Below the pieces are notes generated by a model. It was not told where the DNA came from, searched no databases, and saw only the letters and a program-made list of their open reading frames with translations. Below are positions 9,434-18,040 of a stretch of DNA of 51,943 nucleotides, in pieces. The stretch spans positions 540,843-592,785 of the forward strand of contig NZ_JAMHJQ010000006.1 in NCBI RefSeq assembly GCF_023534745.1, given 5' to 3'. Made by a program: the position numbers and the translations under genes. The stretch's first letter is position 1; every line of letters begins with the position of its first letter. The DNA comes from Streptomyces sp. 35G-GA-8 (GTDB lineage Bacteria > Actinomycetota > Actinomycetes > Streptomycetales > Streptomycetaceae).

Positions 9434-9537
9434 TTCAGGCATGCCGGTCGCCCTGGCGCGGGGGACCGGCCACCGAGGGAGCCGCGCGGACCCCCGCGTC
9501 CGGCGTGGCCCCGCGAGGACACGAAGGATCACCCGCC

Positions 9538-10236
9538 ATGTGCCCTGCTCCGACGATGAATCCCCCTGCCCGCGTCATGAGACTGGCCGCTCCCCCCACT
9601 ACCCCCACCCTGTCCCGGGCTGCCCCGGAGGTCCGCTCACGGGGCGTCAGATCCACACACCGCGATCTCCAGATCACCGCCTGGGCGCTGGCCGCGGGCA
9701 CCGGCGACCGCGAGGCCGCCGAACGGTTCGTGCACGCGACCTACGACGACGTACGCCGGTTCGTCGCGCATCTCAGCGCCGATGTGCCCGGGGCCGACGA
9801 TCTGGCCCAGGAGACCTATCTACGGGCACTGACCAGCCTGGCGAAGTTCGCCGGCCGCTCCTGCGCGCGCACCTGGCTGCTGTCGATAGCGCGGTGTGTG
9901 GTCATCGACCGCTACCGCGGCGCCGCCGCCCGCCCCCGGCTCGCCGACACCACCGACTGGCAGCACGCCGCCGAGCGCGTCCAGCCGCGCCATCTGCCCG
10001 GCTTCGACGAGGGCGTCGCGGTGTTCGACGCGCTGGGCGCGCTGGACCCGGCACGGCGGCAGGCCTTCGTACTGACCCAGGTGCTGGGGCTCTCCTACGC
10101 CGAGGCCGCCGACGCCGCGGGCTGTCCCGTCGGTACGGTGCGTTCCCGCGTCGCGCGGGCGCGCCGGGACCTCACCGCCGTATGGCTGGCGGACCGTGAC
10201 CCCGGGCTGCTGCCCGTTCGCGCGGCGTCCCGGTAA
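9538..10236 (+). CDS. ECF-family RNA polymerase sigma factor (SigC-like)
   Basis: About 232 residues. After a Pro-rich leader of about 40 residues come sigma region 2 (TYDDVRRFVAHLSADVPGADDLAQETYLRAL, ending in RTWLLSIARCVVIDRYR) and region 4 (LDPARRQAFVLTQVLGLSYAEAADAAGCPVGTVRSRVARAR, a helix-turn-helix). This two-domain layout is an ECF sigma factor, which directs RNA polymerase to a small stress regulon. The ATG at 9538 is preceded by GAAGGA. No anti-sigma gene is adjacent; the upstream His-rich membrane protein is the only candidate partner and does not look like a ZAS anti-sigma factor. Similarity to mycobacterial SigC is an impression only. Confidence 0.87.
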   Translation: MCPAPTMNPPARVMRLAAPPTTPTLSRAAPEVRSRGVRSTHRDLQITAWALAAGTGDREAAERFVHATYDDVRRFVAHLSADVPGADDLAQETYLRALTSLAKFAGRSCARTWLLSIARCVVIDRYRGAAARPRLADTTDWQHAAERVQPRHLPGFDEGVAVFDALGALDPARRQAFVLTQVLGLSYAEAADAAGCPVGTVRSRVARARRDLTAVWLADRDPGLLPVRAASR

Positions 10237-10237
10237 C

Positions 10238-10260
10238 GGACGGCCCGGTCCGCGCCGTCC
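10238..10260. terminator. Bidirectional hairpin between convergent genes
   Basis: GGACGGC and GCCGTCC (7 bp, 9-base loop) fill exactly the 24-base gap between the stop codons of the ECF sigma gene and the MFS gene. No U-tract follows. A shared terminator is the simplest reading. Confidence 0.5.
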
Positions 10261-11619
10261 TCACGCCGGGGTACGGCGCGGACCTCCGTCGGCCGCCGTC
10301 CGCTTCTCCGGCCGGGTGCGGGAGCCGGCGTACCGGCGGCGCACCGCGCCGGCCAGCGGGACCACCAGTACCGGCAGGACCAGAGCCTGGAGCGCGACCA
10401 CGAACCAGAAACCCCGCGCCGTCCCCATGTCCTCGGCCGCCCCGTACAGCTGACCGCCCGCCACCCCGCTCGCGAACGCGCCGATACCCGCCGCCAGCCG
10501 CTGCCGGCCGAACACCACGGCGGGCGCGGCCGACGAGCGGGCCAGCGCCTCCAGATCGTTCTTGAGGAAGAGCACGATCTCACCCAGGCAGATCAACGCG
10601 GCCCCCACGCCGATCCCCGCCCGCCCACCGGCACCGATGACGGCCGTCCCGGCGGCCATCGCGCCGAAACCCACCCGCATCGCGCGCCGGTAGGAGAGCC
10701 CGGCGATCCACTCCGACAGCAGGGGCTGCGCGACCACCAGCAGACACGCGTACCCCATCAGCACCCCGCCGTAGAACGACGCCGATGTACGGGGGACCGC
10801 GTAGAGCGCCAGATAGTGCTGGAAGAACATGAAGACGTACACACTCAGTACGGTCACCACGAACGGCAGCCCGTCCCGGCCGGAACCCCCGGCCGGGGCG
10901 GCGGAATCCTCGTCCTTCGACGGACCGCGCGCGGTGGGCCCGGCGGACGCGGGCGGCAGCAGCGCGTGCCCGAGCCCGACCACCGCGAACAGCACGGTGA
11001 CTCCGGCGAACAGGGCGCCCGGCGAGGTCAGTACGAACGGCGCCGCAGCCGGCGGCCCCAGCGCGATCCCCGCGTTGAACGCCGAACCGCTCGCGGACAG
11101 CAGCCGGGGCCGCTCCGCCTCCGCCGCCCCCTCCACCAGATACGCCTTGTTCGCGGGGAGATACAGCGCCGCCCCGGACGACACCAGGAACAGCGCGCCG
11201 ATCGCGGCCCACGGACTGTGGAGCCCCGGCACGAACGCGGCGAACCCCGCCGTGCGCACGGCCAGCGCCACCAGCATGGTGGCGCGCAGCCCGATCCGCC
11301 GGGCCAGGGCGCCGCCTGCCACACCGCCGGAGAACTGCACCAGCGAGGCGACGGCGAGCACGAACCCGACCGTGCCGAGTCCGAGCCCCAGCCGCTGGTG
11401 CAGCAGCACCGACATGTACGGCAGTACGGCGAAGCTGCCCAGGGTGATCAGGAACGAGCCGGCCAGCAGGAACGACCGCGGACCGCCCGGCCGCCATCTC
11501 CCGGCGACGCGCTCGTGACCGGCTCCGGCGCCGCTGCCGCCCTTCGTGCCGCTGCCCTGCTCGCCAACGCCCCTCGTACCGCCGTCCCGGCGCGTCGGCC
11601 CGCGCTCACTGCCCGCCAT
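10261..11619 (-). CDS. MFS transporter of the methyltransferase/PLP/ATP-grasp operon
   Basis: 452 residues with 12 predicted helices and the MFS layout. A Gly-rich cytosolic N-terminus (about 40 residues) comes first and a basic C-terminus ends it; a soluble loop (SAGPTARGPSKDEDSAAP) separates the two six-helix halves. The ATG at 11619 overlaps the stop of the ATP-grasp gene by 14 bases, so the two are probably coupled. As the last gene of a four-gene biosynthetic operon it most likely exports the ligase product or gives self-protection. The substrate is unknown. Confidence 0.83.
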   Translation of the reverse strand: MAGSERGPTRRDGGTRGVGEQGSGTKGGSGAGAGHERVAGRWRPGGPRSFLLAGSFLITLGSFAVLPYMSVLLHQRLGLGLGTVGFVLAVASLVQFSGGVAGGALARRIGLRATMLVALAVRTAGFAAFVPGLHSPWAAIGALFLVSSGAALYLPANKAYLVEGAAEAERPRLLSASGSAFNAGIALGPPAAAPFVLTSPGALFAGVTVLFAVVGLGHALLPPASAGPTARGPSKDEDSAAPAGGSGRDGLPFVVTVLSVYVFMFFQHYLALYAVPRTSASFYGGVLMGYACLLVVAQPLLSEWIAGLSYRRAMRVGFGAMAAGTAVIGAGGRAGIGVGAALICLGEIVLFLKNDLEALARSSAAPAVVFGRQRLAAGIGAFASGVAGGQLYGAAEDMGTARGFWFVVALQALVLPVLVVPLAGAVRRRYAGSRTRPEKRTAADGGPRRTPA

Positions 11620-12838
11620 CGGCCACCAGGACGGGGCGCACGCGCGCGGCGGCGCTCGCGGCCCGGTGCAGCGCCAGCTCGGCGGTGGCCGCCTCCGCCA
11701 GCACCATCCCGGTGCAGCCGCGCTGGTCCGCCACGGTGTGGATCTCGTCCCCCGGCGCCCTGACCGGATACCAGCGCACCGCCCCCGGATAGGCATCCAG
11801 CTCATCGAGCCCCCGCCAGCCCGCGAGCGTCCCCGGCCGGTCCGGATAGACGAGCACGAAACCGCAGGCGGCGCCGGAGTGGTCGAGTGGCTGATCCATG
11901 AGCCGGGGACGACGCCCGAGCGCGCCCTCGATCATCGCCTCGTACACATTCGTCCGCAGTGACCGGCACAGGGCCTCCCCGACCAGGGCGCCGCCGATTC
12001 TCCGGTTGATCTCGACCAGTTCGGGGCCCTGGCCGGTGAGGATGAACTCCACATGGGCGAAGCCGCTGTCATGACCGGCCGTCCGCAGTACACGGCCCAC
12101 CCACGCCTCGATCTCACCGCGTTCGCCCGGGGGCAGCGCGACGGGAAAGGCGGCGGCCTCCTCCCGTACGGCGATGTCCCGCGAGGTCTGCCGGCTGAGC
12201 ACCCCCAGCAGCCGGGTCTCCCCGGCCCAGCTCAGCGTCTCCGCGCTGTAGAGCGGCCCGGCGAGGAAGGATTCCGCGAACAGCCCGCCGGCAAGGGACT
12301 GCTGGGCCGCCTCGCCGAGCGCGGCGCGCAGCTCCTCCTCGTCCCTGACCACCCAGACGTTACGGGAGGAGGTGCCCGCGGAGTCCTTGAGGACGAGCGG
12401 TGGCGTGAGCGCCCGAAGCACCTCGCCCGCGCTGTCCGGATCCGGCGCCACCGGTACGGCGGGGCTCTTGCTCAGCCCCTGGCGGTGCAGCAGTTCACGT
12501 ACCCGTGACTTGTCGCGGAGCAGCCGTACCGCCTCGGGATCGGGCCCCGGCAGGCCGAACTCGGCCGCGAGACCGGCGGCCGGGACACTCCAGGTGTCCG
12601 TGGTGTTGATCAGACCGGCCAGTCCGGGCAGGGTCGCCAGCACCCGCCGGGTCTCGGCCAGGTCGAAGGTGTCGACCTGCACGACCGACAGCGGCGCGTG
12701 GTCCGGCAGTGCCTCCAGCTCGTGCCGGTACACCGACAGGTCGCGGGTGAGCAGGGTCAGCCCGTGCCCGGCACCGGCGGCCGCGGTGGCCATCCGGGCC
12801 AGTCCGAACGACAGTGACTCCAGCGCGGCGATGGTCAC
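11606..12838 (-). CDS. ATP-grasp carboxylate-amine ligase
   Basis: 410 residues. The N-terminal part (about 1-110) is a Rossmann-like pre-ATP-grasp domain. LVLKDSAGTSSRNVWVV is the ATP-binding strand and loop; FAESFLAG is the nucleotide hinge. FAHVEFILTGQGPELVEINRRIGG holds the Glu/Asn metal ligands. This pattern matches amino-acid or dipeptide ligases that activate a carboxylate as acyl phosphate and join it to an amine. The GTG at 12838 is fixed by the GTGA overlap with the upstream PLP enzyme. The pairing with a fold-II PLP enzyme suggests ligation of an amino acid made by that neighbour. Confidence 0.85.
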   Translation of the reverse strand: MTIAALESLSFGLARMATAAAGAGHGLTLLTRDLSVYRHELEALPDHAPLSVVQVDTFDLAETRRVLATLPGLAGLINTTDTWSVPAAGLAAEFGLPGPDPEAVRLLRDKSRVRELLHRQGLSKSPAVPVAPDPDSAGEVLRALTPPLVLKDSAGTSSRNVWVVRDEEELRAALGEAAQQSLAGGLFAESFLAGPLYSAETLSWAGETRLLGVLSRQTSRDIAVREEAAAFPVALPPGERGEIEAWVGRVLRTAGHDSGFAHVEFILTGQGPELVEINRRIGGALVGEALCRSLRTNVYEAMIEGALGRRPRLMDQPLDHSGAACGFVLVYPDRPGTLAGWRGLDELDAYPGAVRWYPVRAPGDEIHTVADQRGCTGMVLAEAATAELALHRAASAAARVRPVLVADGGQ

Positions 12839-13899
12839 AGCGCGTCCCCCTCCGAACCGACGTCGGCCCCCACGGGCTCCTTGTGCGGGCGTCGCGCCCA
12901 TTCCATGACCGACCACGGCGGACCGAGGTCGTCGAGGGCGTGGATCCTGCGCGGCCGGAGCGTACGCCGGTCCAGGGCCTCGGTGTGCCGGGCGAACACC
13001 CGCTCCACATAGCGGTGTCCGGTGTCCGCGCCGATGACGAGATGCTGTCGCCCGGGATCGCGCTCCGCCTCCCACGAGGCGACCAGATGCGCGGCGCCCG
13101 TCGACAGCCCGGCGAAGACGGCGTGTTCGCGCAGCAGCCCCACCGCGCCCGCCATGGCATGCCGGAAGTCCACCCAGTGCATCGTGTCGTACAGCTCGTG
13201 CCGGACATTGCCGAACGGGATCGAGCTGCCGATCCCCGCGATGATCGCCTCCGGATCGCTGAAGCGCTCGCTGCCGAACGTCACACTCCCGAAGGGCTGG
13301 ATGCCCACCAGCCGCACCGCCCGCCCGGAGCCGTTCCCCGGCTCCCGCAGTGCCCGGACCAGACCGCCGGTGGAGGCGCCGGTGCCGACGGCGCCGACGA
13401 CGGTCAGCGACCGGTCGGGCAGCGCCGCCGTGACCAGCTCGGCGAACTCCCGGTAGCCCGTGTAGTGCACCGCGTCGTGGTACTGCCGCATCCAGTGGTA
13501 GTCCGGCCTGCGGGCCAGCAGCTCCCGTACATGGCGCACCCGTCGCTCCTGGTCGAGCCGCAGACTGCGGGACGGGGGCATCTGGTCGACCGTCGCGCCC
13601 AGCACCTCCAACTGCGCCCGCATCACCGCGTCGACCGTGGTGGACGCCACGATGTGACACCGCAGTCCGTATCGGTGGCAGGCCATCGCGAGCGCCAGCG
13701 CGTAGATGCCGCTCGAACTGTCGATCAGCGTCTGACCGGGCACGATACGGCCCCGCGCGAGCAGCGCCCGGACCGCGCCGAGCGCCGCGTAGACCTTCAT
13801 CGTCTCGAAGCGCGCGAGTACCACATTGGGGCTCAGCCGGATCAGGTCCGGGGCCTTCATCGCGTCGGTGACATGCTCGTGCACGCGTACGTCCGTCAC
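12835..13899 (-). CDS. Fold-type-II PLP enzyme (cysteine synthase/SbnA-like, divergent)
   Basis: 354 residues. ETMK near residue 35 supplies the likely Schiff-base lysine, and GAVGTGASTGGL is the glycine-rich phosphate-binding loop. The loop that is normally TSGNTG in O-acetylserine sulfhydrylases is SSSGIYA here, losing the Asn. The enzyme therefore may not use O-acetylserine; beta-replacement or elimination on another substrate is possible. SbnA-like enzymes supply 2,3-diaminopropionate or similar building blocks for siderophores and peptide antibiotics, often beside ATP-grasp ligases, as here. The GTG at 13899 overlaps the methyltransferase stop by 4 bases. The exact reaction is unknown. 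Confidence 0.8.
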   Translation of the reverse strand: MTDVRVHEHVTDAMKAPDLIRLSPNVVLARFETMKVYAALGAVRALLARGRIVPGQTLIDSSSGIYALALAMACHRYGLRCHIVASTTVDAVMRAQLEVLGATVDQMPPSRSLRLDQERRVRHVRELLARRPDYHWMRQYHDAVHYTGYREFAELVTAALPDRSLTVVGAVGTGASTGGLVRALREPGNGSGRAVRLVGIQPFGSVTFGSERFSDPEAIIAGIGSSIPFGNVRHELYDTMHWVDFRHAMAGAVGLLREHAVFAGLSTGAAHLVASWEAERDPGRQHLVIGADTGHRYVERVFARHTEALDRRTLRPRRIHALDDLGPPWSVMEWARRPHKEPVGADVGSEGDAL

Positions 13900-14636
13900 T
13901 TCCGTACCCCCCTGACGATCAGCCGGCGGGAGTGCTGGTCATAGACACCGCCGTCGAAGTCCCCGAAGCACTCGACCTCCGCGAATCCGGCCGCCACGAA
14001 GAGATCGTGCAGCTCGGCGGCGCTGTAGAGAAAAGAGGTGAGCGACGCCGTACGGGCCGAGGTGCCGCGTACCAGCGTCCAGTCGGTGCGCAGCCGGCGC
14101 CAGCTGTCGAGCACCACATCGCGCTGCACCACATAGGAGCCGTCGGGCAGGTCCACTGCCTGGGGCCGCCCGATCCAGCCGGCCAGCACCTCCTTGCCCA
14201 TCACATCGACCACGAGCCGGCCGCCGGGGGCGAGGGATTCGCGGGCGTTGCGCAGGACCCGCAGATTGTCGTCGGGATCGTCGAAGTAACCGAAGGAGGT
14301 GAAGACGTTCAGCACGGCGTCGAAGGAGCCGGGCTCCACGAAGTCGAGCATGTCGGCCCGCACCAGCCGCACGTCCGCGCCGGCCTCCGCGCAGGCGGCC
14401 CGTGCCCGTTCCAGCATGGACGGACTGAGATCGACACCGGTGACGGTGTAGCCGCGCCGCGCCAGCGGCAGCAGGAACAGCCCGGGACCACAGCACAGAT
14501 CGAGCACCCGGGATCCGGGCGGGAAGTCGAGGAGCGGTGAACTCGCCACGATGTCGGCGGCCTGCTCGGCGCGGCCGGGAGAGAACATCGTGGGCGCGAA
14601 GTCGGACCAGAGGGAGTCGTCCTCGTACCACTGCAA
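13896..14636 (-). CDS. Class I SAM-dependent methyltransferase
   Basis: About 246 residues from a TTG at 14636. VLDLCCGPGLFLLPLA is the SAM-binding GxGxG region (motif I), VTGVDLSPSML the acidic strand and VRADMLDFV motif II. The family usually begins with xWYEDDxxW, and here the TTG gives LQWYEDDSLWSDF directly behind GGAGGAGGA at a good distance. The GTG at 14663 would add nine basic residues and lies before that ribosome site, so TTG is preferred. It is first in the four-gene operon and overlaps the PLP enzyme gene by GTGA. It likely methylates N or O on the operon product. Confidence 0.8.
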   Translation of the reverse strand: MQWYEDDSLWSDFAPTMFSPGRAEQAADIVASSPLLDFPPGSRVLDLCCGPGLFLLPLARRGYTVTGVDLSPSMLERARAACAEAGADVRLVRADMLDFVEPGSFDAVLNVFTSFGYFDDPDDNLRVLRNARESLAPGGRLVVDVMGKEVLAGWIGRPQAVDLPDGSYVVQRDVVLDSWRRLRTDWTLVRGTSARTASLTSFLYSAAELHDLFVAAGFAEVECFGDFDGGVYDQHSRRLIVRGVRK

Positions 14637-14762
14637 ACCGGCTGTCCTCCTCCGGAGCCTCACCGGCCCCTGACATGAGCGCTGGTACTCGCTTTCGTGT
14701 CAGTAGTCGGCCATCGCGCCCGGCTGGTTCCCGGCGATCGAGGGCACCCGCACAATGGGGCG

Positions 14763-15080
14763 ATGGAGACAGTGGTGTTCATGACGCTTCCCGGGCTGGT
14801 CATCGTGCTGACCTTGGTGGCCTTCATCGACCAGTTGCTGCTGCGCGCGGGGCGCGCGGGCCTGCTGCCCTGGCGCAACAGCGCGCGGCAGGGACAGATC
14901 TCGGCCACCGGGTTCGAGCAGCTGCACGCGAGTTTCTCGCCGGGCAAGCAGAACGAACTGAAGGAGCGGCAGTCCGCGCTGCTGCTCAGGGACGACGAGG
15001 AGGACGGCGCCCCGCCGCACCGGACCACGGTGGATCTGGACGGCGGGACGGCGGTCATACGGATGCCGGACGCGCGGTAG
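14763..15080 (+). CDS. DUF6191 small membrane protein
   Basis: 105 residues. One N-terminal membrane helix (VVFMTLPGLVIVLTLVAFIDQLLL) is followed by a cytosolic tail with the block GFEQLHASFSPGKQNELKERQ and an acidic end. This pattern is typical of the conserved actinobacterial DUF6191 family, whose function is unknown. The ATG at 14763 is used; it follows a GGGGCG stretch. It is convergent with the reductase gene 24 bases downstream. Confidence 0.72.
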   Translation: METVVFMTLPGLVIVLTLVAFIDQLLLRAGRAGLLPWRNSARQGQISATGFEQLHASFSPGKQNELKERQSALLLRDDEEDGAPPHRTTVDLDGGTAVIRMPDAR

Positions 15081-15104
15081 CGGACCCCGGCCGGCGGGTG
15101 GGGA

Positions 15105-15797
15105 TCAGCCGCGGGTCGCGGCGGCCAGGGCCGTGCGGAGCGTCGCGGCGTCCGCGCTGCTGCCCGGGTCGTCGGCGTTGATGCCGAGACCCTGCGGGTT
15201 CTGCGCGTACGGCACGACATACGCCGGGGTGTCGCGCTGGAAGCGCCAGCTGTCGGCGAGGGTCCCCGCGTCGACGGTGTCGTACCCGAGGAGGTCGAGC
15301 AGCCGGGTCGCGGACGCCTTCGCCTCGGGGTCGTCACCGGCGATCGGGAGGGCCGAGCGGTCGGCCGCGCCCGTGGGCCGGGCGAGTGCGGCCAGATGCT
15401 TGAAGAAGATGTTGTTGAACGCCTTGATGACCTGGGCGTCCGGCAGATGCCGCTGGAGGAGTTCGCTGGTGGTGGTCTCCTCCGCGTCCAGCTCGGCGAT
15501 CCGCCCGTCGCGCTCGGGGTAGTAGTTGTTGGTGTCGAGAACGACCTTCCCCGCCAGGGGTGCCACCGGCACCTGGCGGTAGTTCTTCAGCGGGACGGTC
15601 ACCACGACCCAGTCCCCGGCCGCCGCGGCCTCGGCGGGCGTCGCGGCCCGCGCCCGCGGTCCCAGCTCCGCCACCAGCTCGGCCAGGGTCTGAGGCCCGC
15701 GTGAGTTGCTGAGGACCACATCCAGCCCGGCCGCGACGCCGAGCCTCGCGAGGGTGCTGCCGATGTGTCCACTGCCGATCAGTCCAAGAGTGCTCAT
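15105..15797 (-). CDS. NADPH-dependent F420 reductase-like oxidoreductase
   Basis: 230 residues with an N-terminal dinucleotide fold (LGLIGSGHIGSTLARLGVAAG) and the phosphate-binding stretch SNSRGP after the second strand, which favours NADP. DTNNYYPERDG and KAFNNIFFKHL are typical of the F420H2:NADP oxidoreductase-like family. It moves hydride between NADP(H) and F420 or another acceptor in the cytosol. The exact acceptor is uncertain because this family also holds F420-independent members. It appears to be a single-gene unit. Confidence 0.82.
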   Translation of the reverse strand: MSTLGLIGSGHIGSTLARLGVAAGLDVVLSNSRGPQTLAELVAELGPRARAATPAEAAAAGDWVVVTVPLKNYRQVPVAPLAGKVVLDTNNYYPERDGRIAELDAEETTTSELLQRHLPDAQVIKAFNNIFFKHLAALARPTGAADRSALPIAGDDPEAKASATRLLDLLGYDTVDAGTLADSWRFQRDTPAYVVPYAQNPQGLGINADDPGSSADAATLRTALAAATRG

Positions 15798-15906
15798 GCC
15801 GATCCCAGCCGGACAGCCGGCCGCGGTATTCCCGCCCGTCCGCGACCGGCCACTTCTGGCTCAGCAGTTCTTGTGGTCGTACCGAGTCGAGTCGTACGCA
15901 CGGGCG

Positions 15907-17142
15907 TCAGTCGCTCAGGCGCTCCCCGGCCGGCCGATCCTCGCCGGGCGCCCAAGCGGGGCTCAGACGCAGGTACTTGATGACACGGCGATGGTGTGTG
16001 AAGGCGATGTGCAGCGTCCCGTCGGGGGACCGGGCGATCGACGGATAGGACAGTTCGCGGTTGAGGCCGTCACGGGAGTTGTTGGTGAGGCAGTAGCCGT
16101 CGCCCGTCTCCAGATCGTGGCGCACCGGCCAGGAACGGCCGCCGTCCGACGAGAAGGAGAGGGTGATCGGGGCGCGCGGAGCGCCCCAGAAGGCGGTGTC
16201 GGCCGAGAACGAGGGCGTGGTGCCGGCTGCGGTGCCGCCCGCGGGCGCGGCGTCGCTCACACCGTCGTCGTCGATCTCGTCGTACAGCGAGACCCGCCGT
16301 TCGGTGGCATCGGCGGCGCTGCTGTGATTGTGCACGAGGGCGAGGCGGCCGTCGTCCAGCGGGAGGTACTGGAGCGAGGAGTTGTTGTTGGGGACGGCCA
16401 GCGGCTCCGGCGCCGTCCAGGTCTCCCCGTCGTCCTCCGACCGGCAGCGGTACACATGATCCGCCCGCCGGCTGCGGAACAGCGCGAGCGCCGAACCGTC
16501 CGGCAGCGCGTGGATGTTCATGTGCACCAGTCCGGTGGAGCCGGGCACCGGCCGTTCGTCCCAGGTCGCGCCCGCGTCGTCGCTGACCATGACCGAGCTG
16601 GTGTCCCGGCCGCCCGTCCACCGCTCGCCCGGCGTGCTGACACAGCGGAACACAGGCAACAGCCAGCGCCCCGAGGGCAGTACGGCCACCGGCTGCCGTA
16701 CGAAGACCCCGCCGCCGGACGTGGCGGGGAACAGGACCCGCGAGGGGCCCCAGGTCACGCCGTTGTCCCGGCTGATCCGCCGCCGTACCTCCGCCGTGTC
16801 CTGGTGGCCCGCCCGCTGCGCGGTGTGCAGCAGCCACAGCTCGCCGGAGGGCGCCGGGAACAGTACGGGGTTCTGCTCGGAGCTGGTGGCGTCGTCGGAG
16901 AGCCGGACCGGCGCGGACCAGCCCCCGGCCTCCGGGGTGAGCCGGGAGAACCAGACGGAGATGTCCGCGACGCCCTCCTGCGTACCGGCGAACCAGACGC
17001 AGCCCAGATCCCCGCCGGGCAGCACGGTCAGATTCGCGGCGTGGTTCTGCGCGGCGGGCGCGGCCAACGAGGCTTCGGTACGGCCCGGTTCGCCGGGACG
17101 CGGGCGCAGGACACCGTCGGCGACCGGGTTCGTCATGGTCAC
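15907..17142 (-). CDS. BNR-repeat sialidase-like glycosidase (predicted neuraminidase family)
   Basis: 411 residues forming a likely six-bladed beta-propeller. Four Asp-box (BNR) motifs are visible: SRDNGVTWG, SDDAGATWDE, SEDDGETWTA and SSDGGRSW. The opening block QNHAANLTVLPGGDLGCVWFAGT matches the BNR_2 predicted neuraminidase group. There is no signal peptide, so it is probably cytosolic and may act on an imported glycoside or sugar acid, not on host sialic acid. It is the last gene of the importer operon and overlaps the aldolase gene by GTGA. The true substrate is unknown. Confidence 0.78.
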   Translation of the reverse strand: MTMTNPVADGVLRPRPGEPGRTEASLAAPAAQNHAANLTVLPGGDLGCVWFAGTQEGVADISVWFSRLTPEAGGWSAPVRLSDDATSSEQNPVLFPAPSGELWLLHTAQRAGHQDTAEVRRRISRDNGVTWGPSRVLFPATSGGGVFVRQPVAVLPSGRWLLPVFRCVSTPGERWTGGRDTSSVMVSDDAGATWDERPVPGSTGLVHMNIHALPDGSALALFRSRRADHVYRCRSEDDGETWTAPEPLAVPNNNSSLQYLPLDDGRLALVHNHSSAADATERRVSLYDEIDDDGVSDAAPAGGTAAGTTPSFSADTAFWGAPRAPITLSFSSDGGRSWPVRHDLETGDGYCLTNNSRDGLNRELSYPSIARSPDGTLHIAFTHHRRVIKYLRLSPAWAPGEDRPAGERLSD

Positions 17143-17936
17143 CGGGCCTCTCCGGTGCCACGGGCGGCGGCGAGGTGGCTGCCCGCGATCTGCTCCAGAT
17201 GCGTCAGATCACTGGAGACGGTGGCGAAGGTGAAGCCCTCCGCCAGCCGCCGCGCCGCACTGGCGCCGTCGGCATTGTGGATACCGGCGGCGATTCCGGC
17301 GGCGGCCGCCGTCTCGCGTACGGTGACGAGCGCGGCCTCGAACCGGTCGGCGACGGCGGGGTCGGTGGAGGTGGCGCCCCCGAGGGCGATCCGCAGATCG
17401 GACGGGCCGACATAGACACCGTCGAGTCCGTCGGTCGCGCAGATCTCCGCGACATTGGCGAGGCCGTCCGCCGTCTCGATCATCGCGAGCACGACGGTCT
17501 GCTCATGCGCCTCGGCCGGGTCGGGCCCGATCCGCAGCCCGGAGCGCATCGGGCCGTAGGAGCGGCGGCCGAGCGGCGGGTAGCGTACGGCGGCCACCGC
17601 GTCGGCGGCGTCCTGGGCGGTGTCGATGAGCGGGACGATGACCCCGGCCGCCCCCGCGTCCAGCGCGCGGCCGATCGGTGCCGGGTCATTGGCCTCGGTG
17701 CGCACCAGACCGACGGCGGTGCTCCCCTTGGTGTCGATGGCGGTGAGGGAGGCGAGCAGCCCCGTGTACTCGATCAGGCCGTGCTGGGCGTCCAGCGCCA
17801 CATAGTCGTAGCCGAGTCGTGCGATGCGCTCGGTGGAGACGGGGGAGTCGAGGACGGACCAGTAGCCGATGAGCTGTTCGCGGGCGCGCAGGGCGGTGGC
17901 GAAGGCGGCGGGCGTACCGGACGGGGGGCGGGTCAT
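17139..17936 (-). CDS. HpcH/HpaI-family class II aldolase
   Basis: 265 residues. YVALDAQHGLIEY carries the catalytic His region, MIETADGLANVAEI the metal-binding Glu and VYVGPSDLRIALG the metal-binding Asp. These place it in the HpcH/HpaI pyruvate-type aldolase family (including 2-keto-3-deoxy-glucarate aldolases), which splits 2-keto-3-deoxy acids to pyruvate plus an aldehyde. The setting, an ABC importer operon divergent from an acid-sugar kinase, fits sugar-acid breakdown. It starts at the ATG at 17936, 104 bases after the aldo/keto reductase gene. Confidence 0.85.
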   Translation of the reverse strand: MTRPPSGTPAAFATALRAREQLIGYWSVLDSPVSTERIARLGYDYVALDAQHGLIEYTGLLASLTAIDTKGSTAVGLVRTEANDPAPIGRALDAGAAGVIVPLIDTAQDAADAVAAVRYPPLGRRSYGPMRSGLRIGPDPAEAHEQTVVLAMIETADGLANVAEICATDGLDGVYVGPSDLRIALGGATSTDPAVADRFEAALVTVRETAAAAGIAAGIHNADGASAARRLAEGFTFATVSSDLTHLEQIAGSHLAAARGTGEAR

Positions 17937-18012
17937 GGAAGTCCCTTCGAGGTGGGGCGGGATGCCGGTCCAGCGGTGGGCCGGGTCAGGGGTGCGGGGG
18001 CCGGGCGGGGCG

Positions 18013-18027
18013 GGCCCGGACCGGGCC
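18013..18027. repeat. GC-rich palindrome in the 104-base gap inside the importer operon
   Basis: GGCCCGG, one A, then CCGGGCC: a perfect 7-bp inverted repeat just after the aldo/keto reductase stop. It could slow or end transcription and so lower aldolase and sialidase-like expression, but no U-tract follows. Confidence 0.35.
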
Positions 18028-18040
18028 GGGCCGGCCGGGG

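Larger units (their letters stand above)
10261..14663 (-). other. Four-gene operon: methyltransferase, PLP enzyme, ATP-grasp ligase, MFS
   Basis: All three junctions overlap (4, 4 and 14 bases), so the genes form one translational unit. The content (amino-acid building-block enzyme, peptide-bond-type ligase, tailoring methyltransferase, exporter) is that of a minimal natural-product pathway. No regulator is included. Confidence 0.7.

Noticed and set aside
15907-17142. Secreted sialidase acting on host glycans
   Set aside because: No signal peptide, and it is the last gene of a cytosolic catabolic operon; a cytosolic BNR propeller is the safer call.
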